From the NCBI GenBank assembly GCA_019916065.1, contig CM034241.1, positions 19,421,541 through 19,485,540 of the forward strand: a stretch of 64,000 bases of DNA, read 5' to 3'. The stretch is from Vitellaria paradoxa. Taxonomy: Eukaryota; Streptophyta; Magnoliopsida; Ericales; Sapotaceae. A program made the position numbers and the translations under genes. How positions within the stretch are numbered: the first letter of the stretch is position 1; every line of letters starts with the position of its first letter. Of the stretch, positions 46,633-57,594 are shown in pieces. Under the pieces are notes generated by a model. That model saw only the letters and a program-made list of their open reading frames with translations, searched no databases and was not told where the DNA came from.

Positions 46633-47063
46633 GTGACATTTGGGGACCTTCTCGTATCAAAAATATTATGGGATCGTAGTAGTTTGTCTCGCTTGTTGAT
46701 GGTCACACTCAACTCACTTGGGTGTATTTAATGAAAGAAAATTTTGAGGTGAGCCCAATTTTCCAAAAATGTCATTGTATGATCCAAACTTAATTTCAAA
46801 CCCAAATCCAAATTCTTCGAACAAACAATGCCAAGGATTACTTCAATCAAATCCTTGGAGAGTACTTGAGCTCCCACAGCATTCTCCACCAAAGTTCTTG
46901 TGTAGATACTCCTCAACAGAATGGTGCTGCTGAACGAAAGAATCAGCATCTACTTGAAGTTTCTTGTTCCATCATGTTTCAATCTCATGTTCCTTCACAA
47001 TTCTGGGGAGAAGCACTTTTGACTGCCACCTTCCTTATTAACTGCATGCCTTCCCGTGTTCTC
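46633..47063 (+). pseudogene. Element D pol, part 2: integrase core
   Basis: Reads DIWGPSRIKNI at the start, with the first Asp contributed across the C insertion. Then come LVDGHTQLTWVYLMKE and, after a shift and stop, LRTNNAKDYF and HQSSCVDTPQQNGAAERKN. The second catalytic Asp is Asn here (46824-46826, where related copies have SDN). The Glu of AAERK is present. The frame goes on through ALLTATFLINCMPSRVL and is cut at TTCTC by element E. The integrase would join the DNA copy to the genome; this copy cannot. Confidence 0.85.
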
Positions 47064-47274
47064 TGTTAGAATATAGAACATATATATTAGAATATATGCT
47101 TAATTTCCTTAGAATATAGATATGTTTGTTTAGCATATAAGAGTGATTGATTTGGTTTCCTAATTTCCTAGTTTCCTATTTCCTAATTTGATGTAAACCT
47201 TCATTATAAATAATATACAAGGGAGACGAGAGAATTCAATTTCAATCTCTCCCTTTTTCTCAACTTTCTCAACT
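47064..47274 (+). repeat. Element E 5' LTR
   Basis: 211 bp, TGTTAGAATATAGAAC to CTTTCTCAACT. TATA-like ATTATAAATAATA is near 47209. The leader that follows holds two poly(A) runs (47301-47318 and 47347-47357), each followed by ACCCTA. Confidence 0.94.
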
Positions 47275-47925
47275 TGGTATCAAAGCCAACTCTGGTTCCA
47301 CAAAAAAAAAAAAAAAAAAACCCTAGCTATAGCAGCCCTGTTAGAAAAAAAAAAAACCCTAACGGTACTGTAGCAGCACTATTCATCGCCGGCGGACAAC
47401 TCTCCAGCGGTCGGAATTGAAGTCCGACCACTCCAAAAGGATTGCCGGTGGCCGACGATCACAACCCCACCGAAGTCGTCACCGGCCGGTAGGCCACGCG
47501 CCCTCACGCGCGGGACTTCCGAGGTGTCCAGATTCCACGCGCGAGGCTTCTCTCGGCGTGTACAGGTGCGTCTCCCTCCAGGAAGTTTTCAGCGACCCTT
47601 GCCGAAGCTCGCCTAGGGCAGGCGACCCTTTTTGCTACCTTTTGGCTTGATGGGTAGTTGATTTGGATGTAAGCATGGTCGTTCTCGTCTCTGTCTTCCG
47701 CAACTATTTGTTTTTTTTCTGATTTCTTCTGGTTCGAGACCAGATCTACCATTCTGGTTTGTTCTGATTTCTTTGCTGCCATTGGGGCGTTGATTTGTTG
47801 GTTTGGTTAACCACTCTTGTTCTACAGTTACGGAGGTCTATTTGTTGGTTACCACTCTTGTTCTACGGTTGCGGATGTCTTTTTGTTGGTTCTTTATTTG
47901 ACGACTGTGCTGGAGATTTATTAAC

Positions 47926-50900
47926 ATGTCAAAATCTGAAGATACTACTTCAATCATGCCTCAATCTGTATTCTTAAAGGCAGATGATGTTCCTCGTTCT
48001 ATTACACCGAAAAAATTAAATGGTGAGAATTATTTGAGTTGGGCGCATGCTGTGAAGACCTTTCTTCGAGGAAAGGACAAGTTACAATATATTACTGATG
48101 AGCCACCTTCATCCACTGATCCTCGGTATCGTGTTTGGATGAGCGACGATGCAATTATTATGGGGCTATTATGGCATAGTCTGGAGGATTCAGTTGCTAC
48201 CACTATTGAGTTTTATGACTCGTCTAAGAAGATCTGGGATTGTCTTGCAGAATCATATTCCTAGAAAAGTAATATCTCTCGAGTTTATGAGTTGTATGAG
48301 CAGATGTTCTCTGCAAAACAAGGCGAGAGATCATTGTCTGATTACTACAGTCACTTGAAGAGTTTATGGGAGCAGTTATTACAATACAGACCGTTCAGTG
48401 AAGACTTAACACAGCAAAGGAAGTATTGGGAAGAATTCATGATTGCAAACTTTTTATCTGGCCTTAATCCTGCACTTCGAGGCTTTAAAGATCAAATTCT
48501 AGCTAGTGAAACTCTTCCTACTGCTGCCAGTGTTTATGCCCGTATACAAAGGTCATCATTGGGTTGCCATCCATCCATTGCGAATGATCATTCAGTGACT
48601 TCTACTGATTCTTCAGCATTTATTGTCAACATAATCGAGGAAGTTCTTCCCAAGGTAATTCCCGTGGCACTCGTGGTGGACGTACTACTCGTAGTGGTTC
48701 TCGTGGTGGAGGACGTTCATCAAATGGTCGAGGTGACCACAAGTGTAATTTTTGCGGTGGTACCAATCATACTGAGCCTTATTGTTGGAAGAAATATGGT
48801 AAGCCTGAACAAGCCCACCATGTCTTTGACCGTGCTACTTCGTCACTTCCAGCGTCTGATAATGGAGCTACCACATCTGATTCTCAGGAGACAATAACCT
48901 TAAGCGCCTCACAACTTCAAGAGCTCATTCAATCCTTGCGTGCTTCTAATCCTTCATCTTCCACTGCTACTCTGGCTAACTCAGGTAAACTAGCTCTTGT
49001 AGTCTCCTCTTCTCCTTCTTGGATCATCAATTCGGGAGCCAGCTCGTATATGTCTGGTAATTCCTCCTTATTCTCTAACCTCAGTAATGTTAATCATAGT
49101 ATTGTGTTAGCTGATGGTTCTTCTCGTCCTGTGTCTGGTAGAGGGACTCTTCATCTCTCATCATCCCTTAATCTCCCTTCTAGTCTTTATGTACCACACT
49201 TTCCCTTTAATTTACTCTCTGTCAGTCAGTTAACCAAATTATTAAATTGTTCCATAACCTTCTTCCCTACTTCTTGTGTTTTTCAGGACCTCACAACGAA
49301 GAATATGATTGGTTCGGGGCATGAGAAGGATGGCCTTTATTATCTTAATCGTGATCGTCCACCAGAGAGCTAACTACCACAGTTCTCCACACCTCTGTCT
49401 CCCCTCTCCAGTGGCATGTTCGTCTTGGTCATCCATGTTTAGCTCGGTTGAAGCTACTTTTTCCTAATTTTAGTTCAGTGTCTAGTCTTAAATGTGAGGC
49501 TTGTCAACTTGGCAAGCATCACCGTAGTTTTTTTCCTAGCCGTAGTATTAGTCGTGCGTCTGAACCTTTTGATATTGTTCATACAGATGTTTGGGGCCCT
49601 TCCCGCATTTCTAGTGCTAATGGTTTTTCATATTTCGTGATATTTGTTGATGATTTTTCTCGAATGACATGGCTTTTTTTAATTAAACAACGGTCTGATT
49701 TACCTTCTGTTATTTCTCATTTTTACAATGAAATTGTTACTCAATTCAACAGAAGAATTAAAGTCTTTCGTTCTGATAATGCATTGGAATATATTCAGAC
49801 GGTTGTTCATAACTTTTGTACTGATAGGGGCATTATCCACCAAACTACTTGTCCTCGCATCTCTCAACAAAATGGTATTGCTGAATGCAAAAATCATCAT
49901 TTGTTAGATATTGCTCGTACCCTAATGTTTCACATGCATGTCCCTAAATCTTTTTGGGCAGATGCTGTTCTTACTGCTTGTTATCTAATTAATAGGGTCC
50001 CTACACCAATATTGTCAAATAAGTCTCCATTTTCTCTTCTTTATCCCAATCGGTCACCTTTTCCTCTTTCTCCTCGTACTTTTGGTTGTGTTGCCTTTGT
50101 TCATATACTTGATCCTAATCAAGACAAACTTTCACCTCGTTCTCGTAAGTGTGTCTTCTTAGGATATTCCCGCATTCAGAAAGGTTATCGTTGTTATCAC
50201 CCTCCTTCCCAACGTTACTTTGTGAGTGCCGATGTCACCTTTTTTGAATCTACTCCTTTCTTTTCTTCTAGTGGTGACCTCTTATCTCCTGATCTTGTTG
50301 CTTTTCGTGAGGGGGCACACTCCCCTACTCTTCCTGCCCCTTTATCTTTCACCTATGTTCCCATATCCCAGTCTACCTCACTCACTCCTACCACTGATCC
50401 CTTCACAGCTTTAGAACCATTAGTTTAGTCTGAACCTTCTGCTCCTGCTCCTCTGTAACAGGTTTATCGACATGATCCTGATCGAAAGGTCATTCTTCCC
50501 TTACCGCCAGATCACATCCCTTCGTCTGAGGTACCTGATTCTGATGAAGATCATTCTCCTTCTCCTGACTTGCCCATTGCCTTACGAAAAGGTAAGCGTA
50601 CTTGCACTCAACATCCTATTGCTAATTTTGTCTCTTACCATCGGCTTTCCTCTTCCTTGTCTTCTTTTATTTGTGCCTTGTCTTCTGTTTTTGTTCCTTC
50701 TACTTATCAACAGGCCTTGTCTATTCCGGGATGGAAACACGCAATGGATGAAGAAATACATGCTCTTCATCAAAATCAGACATGGGAACTCACCTCTCTA
50801 CCTATTGGCAAACGAACTGTTGGTTGTCGCTGGGTTTATACTGTTAAGTATCTTCCAGATGGTTCAGTTGAGCACCTTAAAGCTCGGTTGGTTGCCAAAG

Positions 50901-52230
50901 GTTACACTCAGACATATGGTGTTGACTATTCTGAGACTTTCTCTCCTGTTGCTCGTCTGAATTCAGTTCGGATTCTTCTTGCTGTTGCTGCAAGTCGTTC
51001 TTGGCCTCTACATCAGCTTGATATTAAGAATGCATTCCTCCATGGTGAACTACAGGAAAAAGTCTATATGGATCAATCTCCTGGTTATAGTATCCCTGGT
51101 AGTGAGCATCTTGTGTGCCATTTACAGCGTGCTTTATATGGTCTGAAACAATCTCCTAGGGCTTGGTTTGATCATTTCAGCTCTGTTCTCCTTGATATTG
51201 GGTATACTCGTTCTACTGCTGATCATTCAGTCTTTGTACGACAATAATCTTCTGGCACTATTATATTAATTGTCTATGTTAATGACATTATTATTTCTGG
51301 TGATGATATCATGGGTATTGTGGATTTGAAATAGTATCTTGCTACTCAATTTCATATCAATGATTTGGGTCGACTTCTTTACTTTCTTGGAATTGAAATT
51401 GCCCACTCTTCATAAGGCATCTCCCTCTGTCAACGCAAGTATGTGCTAGATTTACTCTCTGAAACTGGTCTTCTTGGTGCCCGTCCTGCTGATACTCCTA
51501 TGGACCCATCTACTAAGATAGATGCTACTTCGGGCGAGCCATTTTCTGATGTGGGTCGTTACCGTCAACTTGTGGGCAAGCTCATTTATATCACTGTTAC
51601 TCGTCCTGATATCACTTATGCTGTGGGGGTAGTCAGCCAATTTATGCATAGTCCTCGTCTTCTGCATTTTGAGGCTGTGTGTCGGATTCTACGGTATTTG
51701 AAGCATTCTCCTGCACGTGGACTTTTGTATCGTTCCTCTTCCTCCTTATGTGTTACTGGTTATAGTGATGCTGATTGGGCTAGTAATCGGAATGATCGGG
51801 TTCGACCTCAGGTTATTGTACCTTTGTTGGTGGTAATTTAGTTACATGGCGTAGTAAGAAACAACAGGTTGTGCCTCGTTCTAGTGCTGAAGCTGAGTAT
51901 CGTGCTATGGCTCACACTGCGTCTAAAATACTTTGGGTTTGGTCACTTCTCCGGGATTTTGGTATTGAAGTTCCTGCTCCTATGGAAATGTATTGTGATA
52001 ATCAAGCTGCTATCTTTATTGCCAATAATCTTGTATTTCACGAGCGTACAAAACATATTGAGGTTGATTATCATTTTATACGTGATTTGCTGCTCCGCAA
52101 GGAGTTGAGTACTCCATTTGTTCGCTCCTCTTCTCAGCTGGCCGATCTTCTCACCAAGCCATTATCTCATTCTGCATTTCAGAGTTTTACATCCAAGCTG
52201 GGCATTTTTGACTTATATGCTCCAGCTTGA
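47926..52230 (+). pseudogene. Element E gag-pol polyprotein (few lesions)
   Basis: The ATG at 47926 opens MSKSEDTTSIMPQSV, then SITPKKLNGENYLSWAHAV. A TAG at 48262-48264 replaces a Gln codon in gag. The knuckle CNFCGGTNHTEPYC is near 48746-48790. Protease reads WIINSGASSYMSG: the catalytic Asp is Asn (49029-49031) and a nearby His is Tyr. Integrase (49448-50428) keeps DVWGPSR, SDNALEY and the Glu, though AERK is AECK. RT (50570-51247) has KNAFLHG, and YVND replaces YVDD (Asn codon 51281-51283). RNase H (51871-52230) has AEAEYRAMAHT and DNQAAIF, ending FDLYAPA and TGA. The frame is broken in about six places. Confidence 0.9.
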
Positions 52231-52237
52231 GGGGGCA

Positions 52238-52448
52238 TGTTAGAATATAGAATATATATATTAGAATATATGCTTAATTTCCTTAGAATATAGATATGTT
52301 TGTTTAGCATATAGGAGTGATTGATTTGGTTTTCTAATTTCCTAGTTTCCTATTTCCTAATTTGATGTAAACCTCCATTATAAATAATATTCAAGGGAGA
52401 CGAGAGAATTCAATTTCAATCTCTCCATTTTTTTCAACTTTCTCAACT
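52238..52448 (+). repeat. Element E 3' LTR
   Basis: 211 bp copy of the 5' LTR, from TGTTAGAATATAGAAT to CTTTCTCAACT, followed by the TTCTC duplication. Confidence 0.94.
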
Positions 52449-52453
52449 TTCTC

Positions 52454-54729
52454 AACTTTCAAACTCCTTGTCAAGTTCTTCTTCATTCCTATCCTACCAA
52501 ATAACTTGTGTTAGACATTTCTCTTAAGCTGTTTGGATGCTCTGTTTTTGTTCATAACCACCAAACTAATCGCGGGAAATTAGCTTCTCGATCATTTAAA
52601 TGCATATTCTTGGGCTATTCTCCTACTTAACGTGACTACAAGTGCTACTCACCCTCCACCAAAAAGTTCTATAGTTCCATGAATGTCACCTTCTTTGAAC
52701 ACCAATTCTACCACACCACGTCTCATATTCAAGGGGAGCAATGTGAGGAATATTTCAACTGGCGTGATCCTGTTATTGAAACTCCCACTGTGCTTGATAT
52801 CCCTGTTCTTGAGACCCTTGCTATACTTGATATCCCGTCAACTAAACTTGAACCATCACACTTCATTACCATTCTTGAGTCAACCACAAAAAAAAACCTT
52901 CCCCACTCCAAGTTTACTCCAGATGACCCAAAACCACCATAGAAGAGATAGAATACAAGGACACTCCTATGCAAAATTAACCACCTGATCTGAATAATGG
53001 TCATTCAGCTTCTAACTCAGGTAACAATTCTTCTGAAACTCTCTTATTGCCCCTGCTACCTATAATCTAGATTGCCCTATTGCCTTGAGAAAAGGAGTTA
53101 GAACTTGTACCAAGCACCCGATTGGGAACTATGTGTCTAACAAAAATTTGTCATCTCAATATAAGTCTTTTGTGGCAAACATGACCACCATGCAAGTTCC
53201 TTCATCCATTTAGGAAGCTTTGACCAAACTAGAATGGAAAAAAGTAGTGTGGGATGAAATGCAGGCACTTCAGAAGAATGGCACATGGGTTCCGTTAGAG
53301 TGACCATGTGGTAAACAACTTGTAGGGTGTAAGTGGATATTTACAGTTAAAGTACCAAGCTGATGGAAGTATCGACAAATTTAAAGCCCGGTTGATAGCA
53401 AAAGACTTTACCCAATCATATGGCATTGATTACTAGGAAACATTTGCACCAATTGTAAAGTTAAATACTATAAGGGTACTCTTAAGTTTGGCAGCTAACC
53501 TTGATTGGCCATTATTCCAACTAGATGTTACGAATGCTTTTCTAAATGGAGATCTCACTAAAGAAGTATACATTGACATCCCTCCAGGCTTTGAATCTTT
53601 AGATAACAAAGGGAAAGTGCGTAAACTGAAAAGATCTTTGTATGGTCTAAAACAATCTCCACGCACTTAGTTTGATAGGTTCAACAAGACATTGAGACAA
53701 CTGGGTTATACACAGTGTCAATCTAATCACACTTTAATCATCAAGCTCTCATCCAATGGTAAAGTTGTAGTCCTTATTGTTTATGTTGATGACATCATCC
53801 TAACGGGGACTACATGGAAGAGTTAGATAATCGTAAGAAGTCCTTGACAAAGGACTTTGAGACCAAAGACTTGGGTCAACAAAGTACTTTTTGGGAATGG
53901 AAGTAGCTCGGTTAAGACAAGGAATGCCTGTAGCACAACACAAATACGTTTTTGATTTACTGAGGGAGATAGGCATGTTAGGATGTAAACCTGCTAATAC
54001 TCCACTAGATTCCAATACTAAGCTTGGGGCTAAGAAAGACAGTAGTCTAGTAGATAGGGGGAGATACCAAAGACTTGTGAAAAAACTCATTTATCTATGA
54101 CACACCAAACCAGACATTGGATTTGCAATTAGTGTGGTCAGCTAGCTTATGCATGATCAAATGGAGAAACACCTGGACATAGTGCTCAAAATTCTAAGGT
54201 ACCTAAAAATGATAGTTGGAAAGGGCCCGTACTTCAAAAATGCTCTATGCACAATCTTGAAGTGTTTGTAGATGTAGATTGGGCTGGTACTCTCGCTAAC
54301 AGGAAATCCACTTCAAGATATTATATTTATATATGGGGTAGTCTGGTGACTTGGTCAAGCAAGAAACAATCTGTTGCATTAAGGAGCAGTGCAGAGGTAG
54401 AATTTAGAGCAATAACCCTAGGTATATGTGAAGGAACATGGTTGGGAAGACTACTAAAAGAGATTGGAATTACTTCTATAGAAACTATGAAAGCCCGCTC
54501 TGATAATCAATCTGTCATTTGTATTGCTAAGAACCCAATGCACCATGATAGGACAAAACATATGGAAATTGATTAGTACTTTATCAAGAAGAAGATTGAC
54601 AATAACATTATGCAACTACTATATGTTCCTACCAATCAACAGATATCAGACCTCCTTACAAAAGCACTTCCAAGGAAAATATTTAAAGATCTGAGAACGA
54701 AGCTAGGCTTAATTAATATTCACATCTAA
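52454..54729 (+). pseudogene. Element D pol, part 3: integrase end, RT and RNase H
   Basis: Opens NFQTPCQVLLHSYPTK, then LKLFGCSVFVHNHQTN and CIFLGYSPT, the integrase C-terminal region. RT begins with KGVRTCTKHPIGNYVS (53092 onward) and has WIFTVK and [10 protein letters not shown] (53521-53550). YVDDIILTG (53782-53808) is intact. RNase H has VDVDWAGT and, near 54580, DNQSVICIAKNPMHHDRTKH. The ending, LLTKALPRKIFKDLRTKLG, leads to TAA at 54727-54729. At least eight stops or shifts occur. Its pol is clearly unlike that of C and E (for example KNGTWVPLE where those have NQTWELTSL). Confidence 0.85.
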
Positions 54730-54742
54730 CTTGAGGTGGGAG

Positions 54743-54968
54743 TGTAGAAATACAGAAGAAATTTAAATCCCAACCTTATAGGGATTTATGAATTAGATAT
54801 CAGTTTTATTTTTTTCCTTATTTAAGGTGATTATTATTTTCTTATTTAGGGCATGCTAGTTATAATTATTTCCATTTATTTTGTTTATGCAGCCTATAAA
54901 TATAGGTTGGCCGTTTGCATTTGTGTATCAATGAATAAAAGAATTCCAGACTTTGAAATTCTTCAACA
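54743..54968 (+). repeat. Element D 3' LTR
   Basis: 226 bp from TGTAGAAATACAG, directly after the purine-rich tract GAGGTGGGAG (54733-54742), to CTTCAACA. TATA-like CTATAAATATAGG is near 54894 and AATAAAAG near 54933. No 5' partner exists in the window, so the end is inferred from the CA dinucleotide and the change of sequence beyond it. Confidence 0.65.
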
Positions 54969-54969
54969 T

Positions 54970-55244
54970 GATGCAACATTCACAACATTAGATATGCGAC
55001 ATGATGTTTTATTTACATGCTAGTATGGCTGTCCTATTTGAACAAAGATGCCCCTATATCTTTCGAAGAAGTTAGAATACTATGATTGCACCACTTCAAC
55101 TATTGAGTAAACAATCATATCATGCTCACAAAGAAGGAAACAATTCAATTAAAAACTACTTGGAATTCAGAAATTAAATACTACTACAATTGAATCTTTA
55201 AATGAGACAAAATAGTTGGACAAAACTTTGTAACTTGGAATTTC
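54970..55244. repeat. Duplicated segment Y, right copy
   Basis: Matches 39388-39660 in the same orientation, starting at GATGCAACATTCACAACATT and ending at TTGGAATTTC. It begins within a base or two of the inferred end of element D's 3' LTR, so D's insertion or a rearrangement probably set its left edge. Confidence 0.8.
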
Positions 55245-57594
55245 CCATGTATAATATACCACATATCATTCTTTAATAACAATTCTCTTGCAATTAAGCT
55301 GGTCGCCTTCATATGTTTTGGCATTTTAAATTGGTGACATAATTACGAATTTATTGAAATGTAAAAAAAAGCTTGCTTCTTGCATGAAAGAAAAAACATG
55401 AAACTTGAATTTTCATGTACCTATTAATATTTGTCCTTAAGATCTTTAACTGATTGGTCACCAAAATGCTTTTCTGTCCTTTGATAAGAGAGCACTTCAC
55501 ATAGATGCTAAAAGATTGAGTTTCACAGGATAGATTGGAAAGGGTTCTCTATGCAAAAGAAACTAACTAATACGATGTTATCTTACTAGTATTTTCATTT
55601 ATCCATATGATATGTAGCTTGCACAAGTTTCTGCAACACAAAGAACATTTCAAAGTCTCAGACATTTGCACAACAAGCAAACATGTTGCAAGAATCTAAC
55701 TTTTTAAGTAACTCTTGAAATGATAAAATATAATAGATATACTGAAAATTACAATATATCACAACTTACTGTGAAAAATAAAATGAAAAACTATTGGCTA
55801 AAAATCATCATTTTACCTATTTCACCTTCAACAAACATTAATGCATCAATTCAAAAAGAATGAGATTTGAATACATTTTCGGCTCAACAAAAGTTTGAGG
55901 ATATTAAAGGTAAATGGCAATATACAACATGCCATTCAACTTAGTTAACATGACTAGTTATAAATTAAATAGATTTCAAAAGGTTGACACCCAAAATTTA
56001 CAAAACTAGAATGATATGTTATTACCTTCTATATAAACAAACTCTTTGCAATGATAAGAAAACTTTGAATAGTAACATCTAGTAAAACAATTGGTTTTAG
56101 TATGGCATCTACACAAATGAAAAAATAGTTGAAATTAACTATTTATGCAAACTATGTTTTCATATAAGAAAAAATCCAACTTTCTTTTGTAAAAAGTTAC
56201 TTAAGTATCCTTAGAAAGAAAACAAAAGTGGTGAGGCAAAGCTTATCAGAAAGTTTCTCTTTGGCTAAAATAATTCCTACTCATGTATTTTCAAAAGAAC
56301 ATACAAATGAATATACAAAGAAATATGCTTACACACACACATATAGAGGTGTGTGTGTATATATGTGTTTGTGTTTGTGTGTGTGCATGCGCTTGAGCAT
56401 AGTAGATTAAAACAGTTGACCAACTGTTTCTCAAGCCAACGTAATAAAGTGCTGAGCACTGAGCTAATATTGTGAAAAGTAATAACATTTTCTAATATTT
56501 CAAACAAATCAAATTGGCATACCTCTGTAAATGTGCTTCGCTATACACCTATTGCTAGTCATTTGACAGTTTATACTCTTCTACACCTCGTTCAAAAACA
56601 ATTGACTGCATAGTGCTGCTTGGCAAGACCAGACCAACGTGAATCATATAATGTTTTCCACACTATCTCAAAGTTTGAATATCTGCAAAAACATTAATTG
56701 CATATTAAAAATGGTTCTTTTCTATCTTTAATCGCTTTGTCTTATAATTTGACTCATTGAATGTACGTTGTTTTTTTTTTTTTTTTTTTTTATTACAAAG
56801 CTATTGTGGTTTCTCTGATTGCTAGAGCAATCATATTCAAATTTGCAACATCCCTCTTCTTAAATGGCCTATAGAAAGAGGACTCAAGTTGAATTATTAG
56901 AACTTTACGTAATTTTATATCACTAGTTATTTTGAAGTTGTCCATAAGAATGACAAAACAAACCTAAAAAGTGAAAAGAATTAACTCAAATACAAAATTT
57001 TGTATCGATACAAGTTTTAGAGTAGAAAAAAGCCCATGAGAATATTTTGCAAGCATGATATGTAGATTGAATTACCTTTGCAAATTTCAAATATGTCTCC
57101 AAAAGTCAGAAAATTATCACTTATAAGCAATTTGCTTGAACAATTAAACTAGTCAATATTTCCAACGTTGAGAATAAGGAAATACAAAAATAAAAAATAA
57201 AAAAGAAAATAATTAGAAAAGATTTAAAATGAAAATGAATGATAGAAATTAAGAGAAATAAGAACTCCACGATCCCAAATAAGAACAAACTAACAATGAC
57301 TCCCCCTTTCATTTTTTTTAATCAATATAATGACTCCCCCTTCATAGTTTATGTATAGATCATCTGATCATGTAAGGAAAAAAATAGTACGTAAGCGAAC
57401 TGGTTAAATAAGGGAAGAAAATAAGTGGAACACTTTAATCAATATTCCAAACACATGGTCAATAGGGAAGTAATTAAGATGTGTAAGTAGCACAATATTT
57501 AAAGTGCTGATCAGGTGCCTTATCAACTTGTATATAAGCAAATACAACAATTAACCCAAAACTATCATTCTCCTTATAGAGAATGCACTATAGT
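55245..57594. other. Non-coding sequence with simple repeats
   Basis: About 2.3 kb of AT-rich DNA with no gene. It contains a GT/CA-rich stretch (56330-56390), a poly(T) run of 21 bases (56771-56791) that might be the tail of a minus-strand retroposon, and mixed A/T runs. The open frames at 56228-56507 are low-complexity products of the GT repeat. Confidence 0.55.

Larger units (their letters stand above)
47064..52448 (+). mobile_element. Ty1/copia element E, inserted in element D integrase
   Basis: A 5.4-kb element with two 211-bp LTRs, PBS TGGTATCAAAGC (47275-47286) and polypurine tract GAGGGGGCA (52229-52237). Perfect TTCTC duplications flank it (47059-47063 and 52449-52453). Excising it rejoins element D's frame as RVL then NFQTP. 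LTR ends are TG...CT. With about seven differences between LTRs, it looks like the youngest full copy in the window. Confidence 0.94.
40960..54968 (+). mobile_element. Ty1/copia element D, 5'-truncated, broken by elements C and E
   Basis: Three colinear pieces make one element: 40960-41318 (GAG-pre-integrase), 46633-47063 (integrase) and 52454-54729 (integrase end, RT, RNase H), then a 3' LTR. The first junction falls within integrase at GTGAC/ATGAC and the second within integrase at TTCTC; both are target duplications of the inserted elements. The 5' LTR, PBS, gag and protease are absent. It differs from C and E, both in pol sequence and LTR, so it is from another copia family. Confidence 0.85.

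Noticed and set aside
56228..56507. Frames with repeated Cys-Val and His-Thr products
   Set aside because: Products of a GT/CA simple repeat.
56771..56791. Poly(T) run as tail of a minus-strand retroposon
   Set aside because: No retroposon body or target duplication could be recognised to its right.
37123..57576. Possible second duplicated segment (37123-37155 and 57546-57576)
   Set aside because: Only about 25 of 33 positions agree in AT-rich DNA and the order relative to segment Y is not colinear, so chance is likely.
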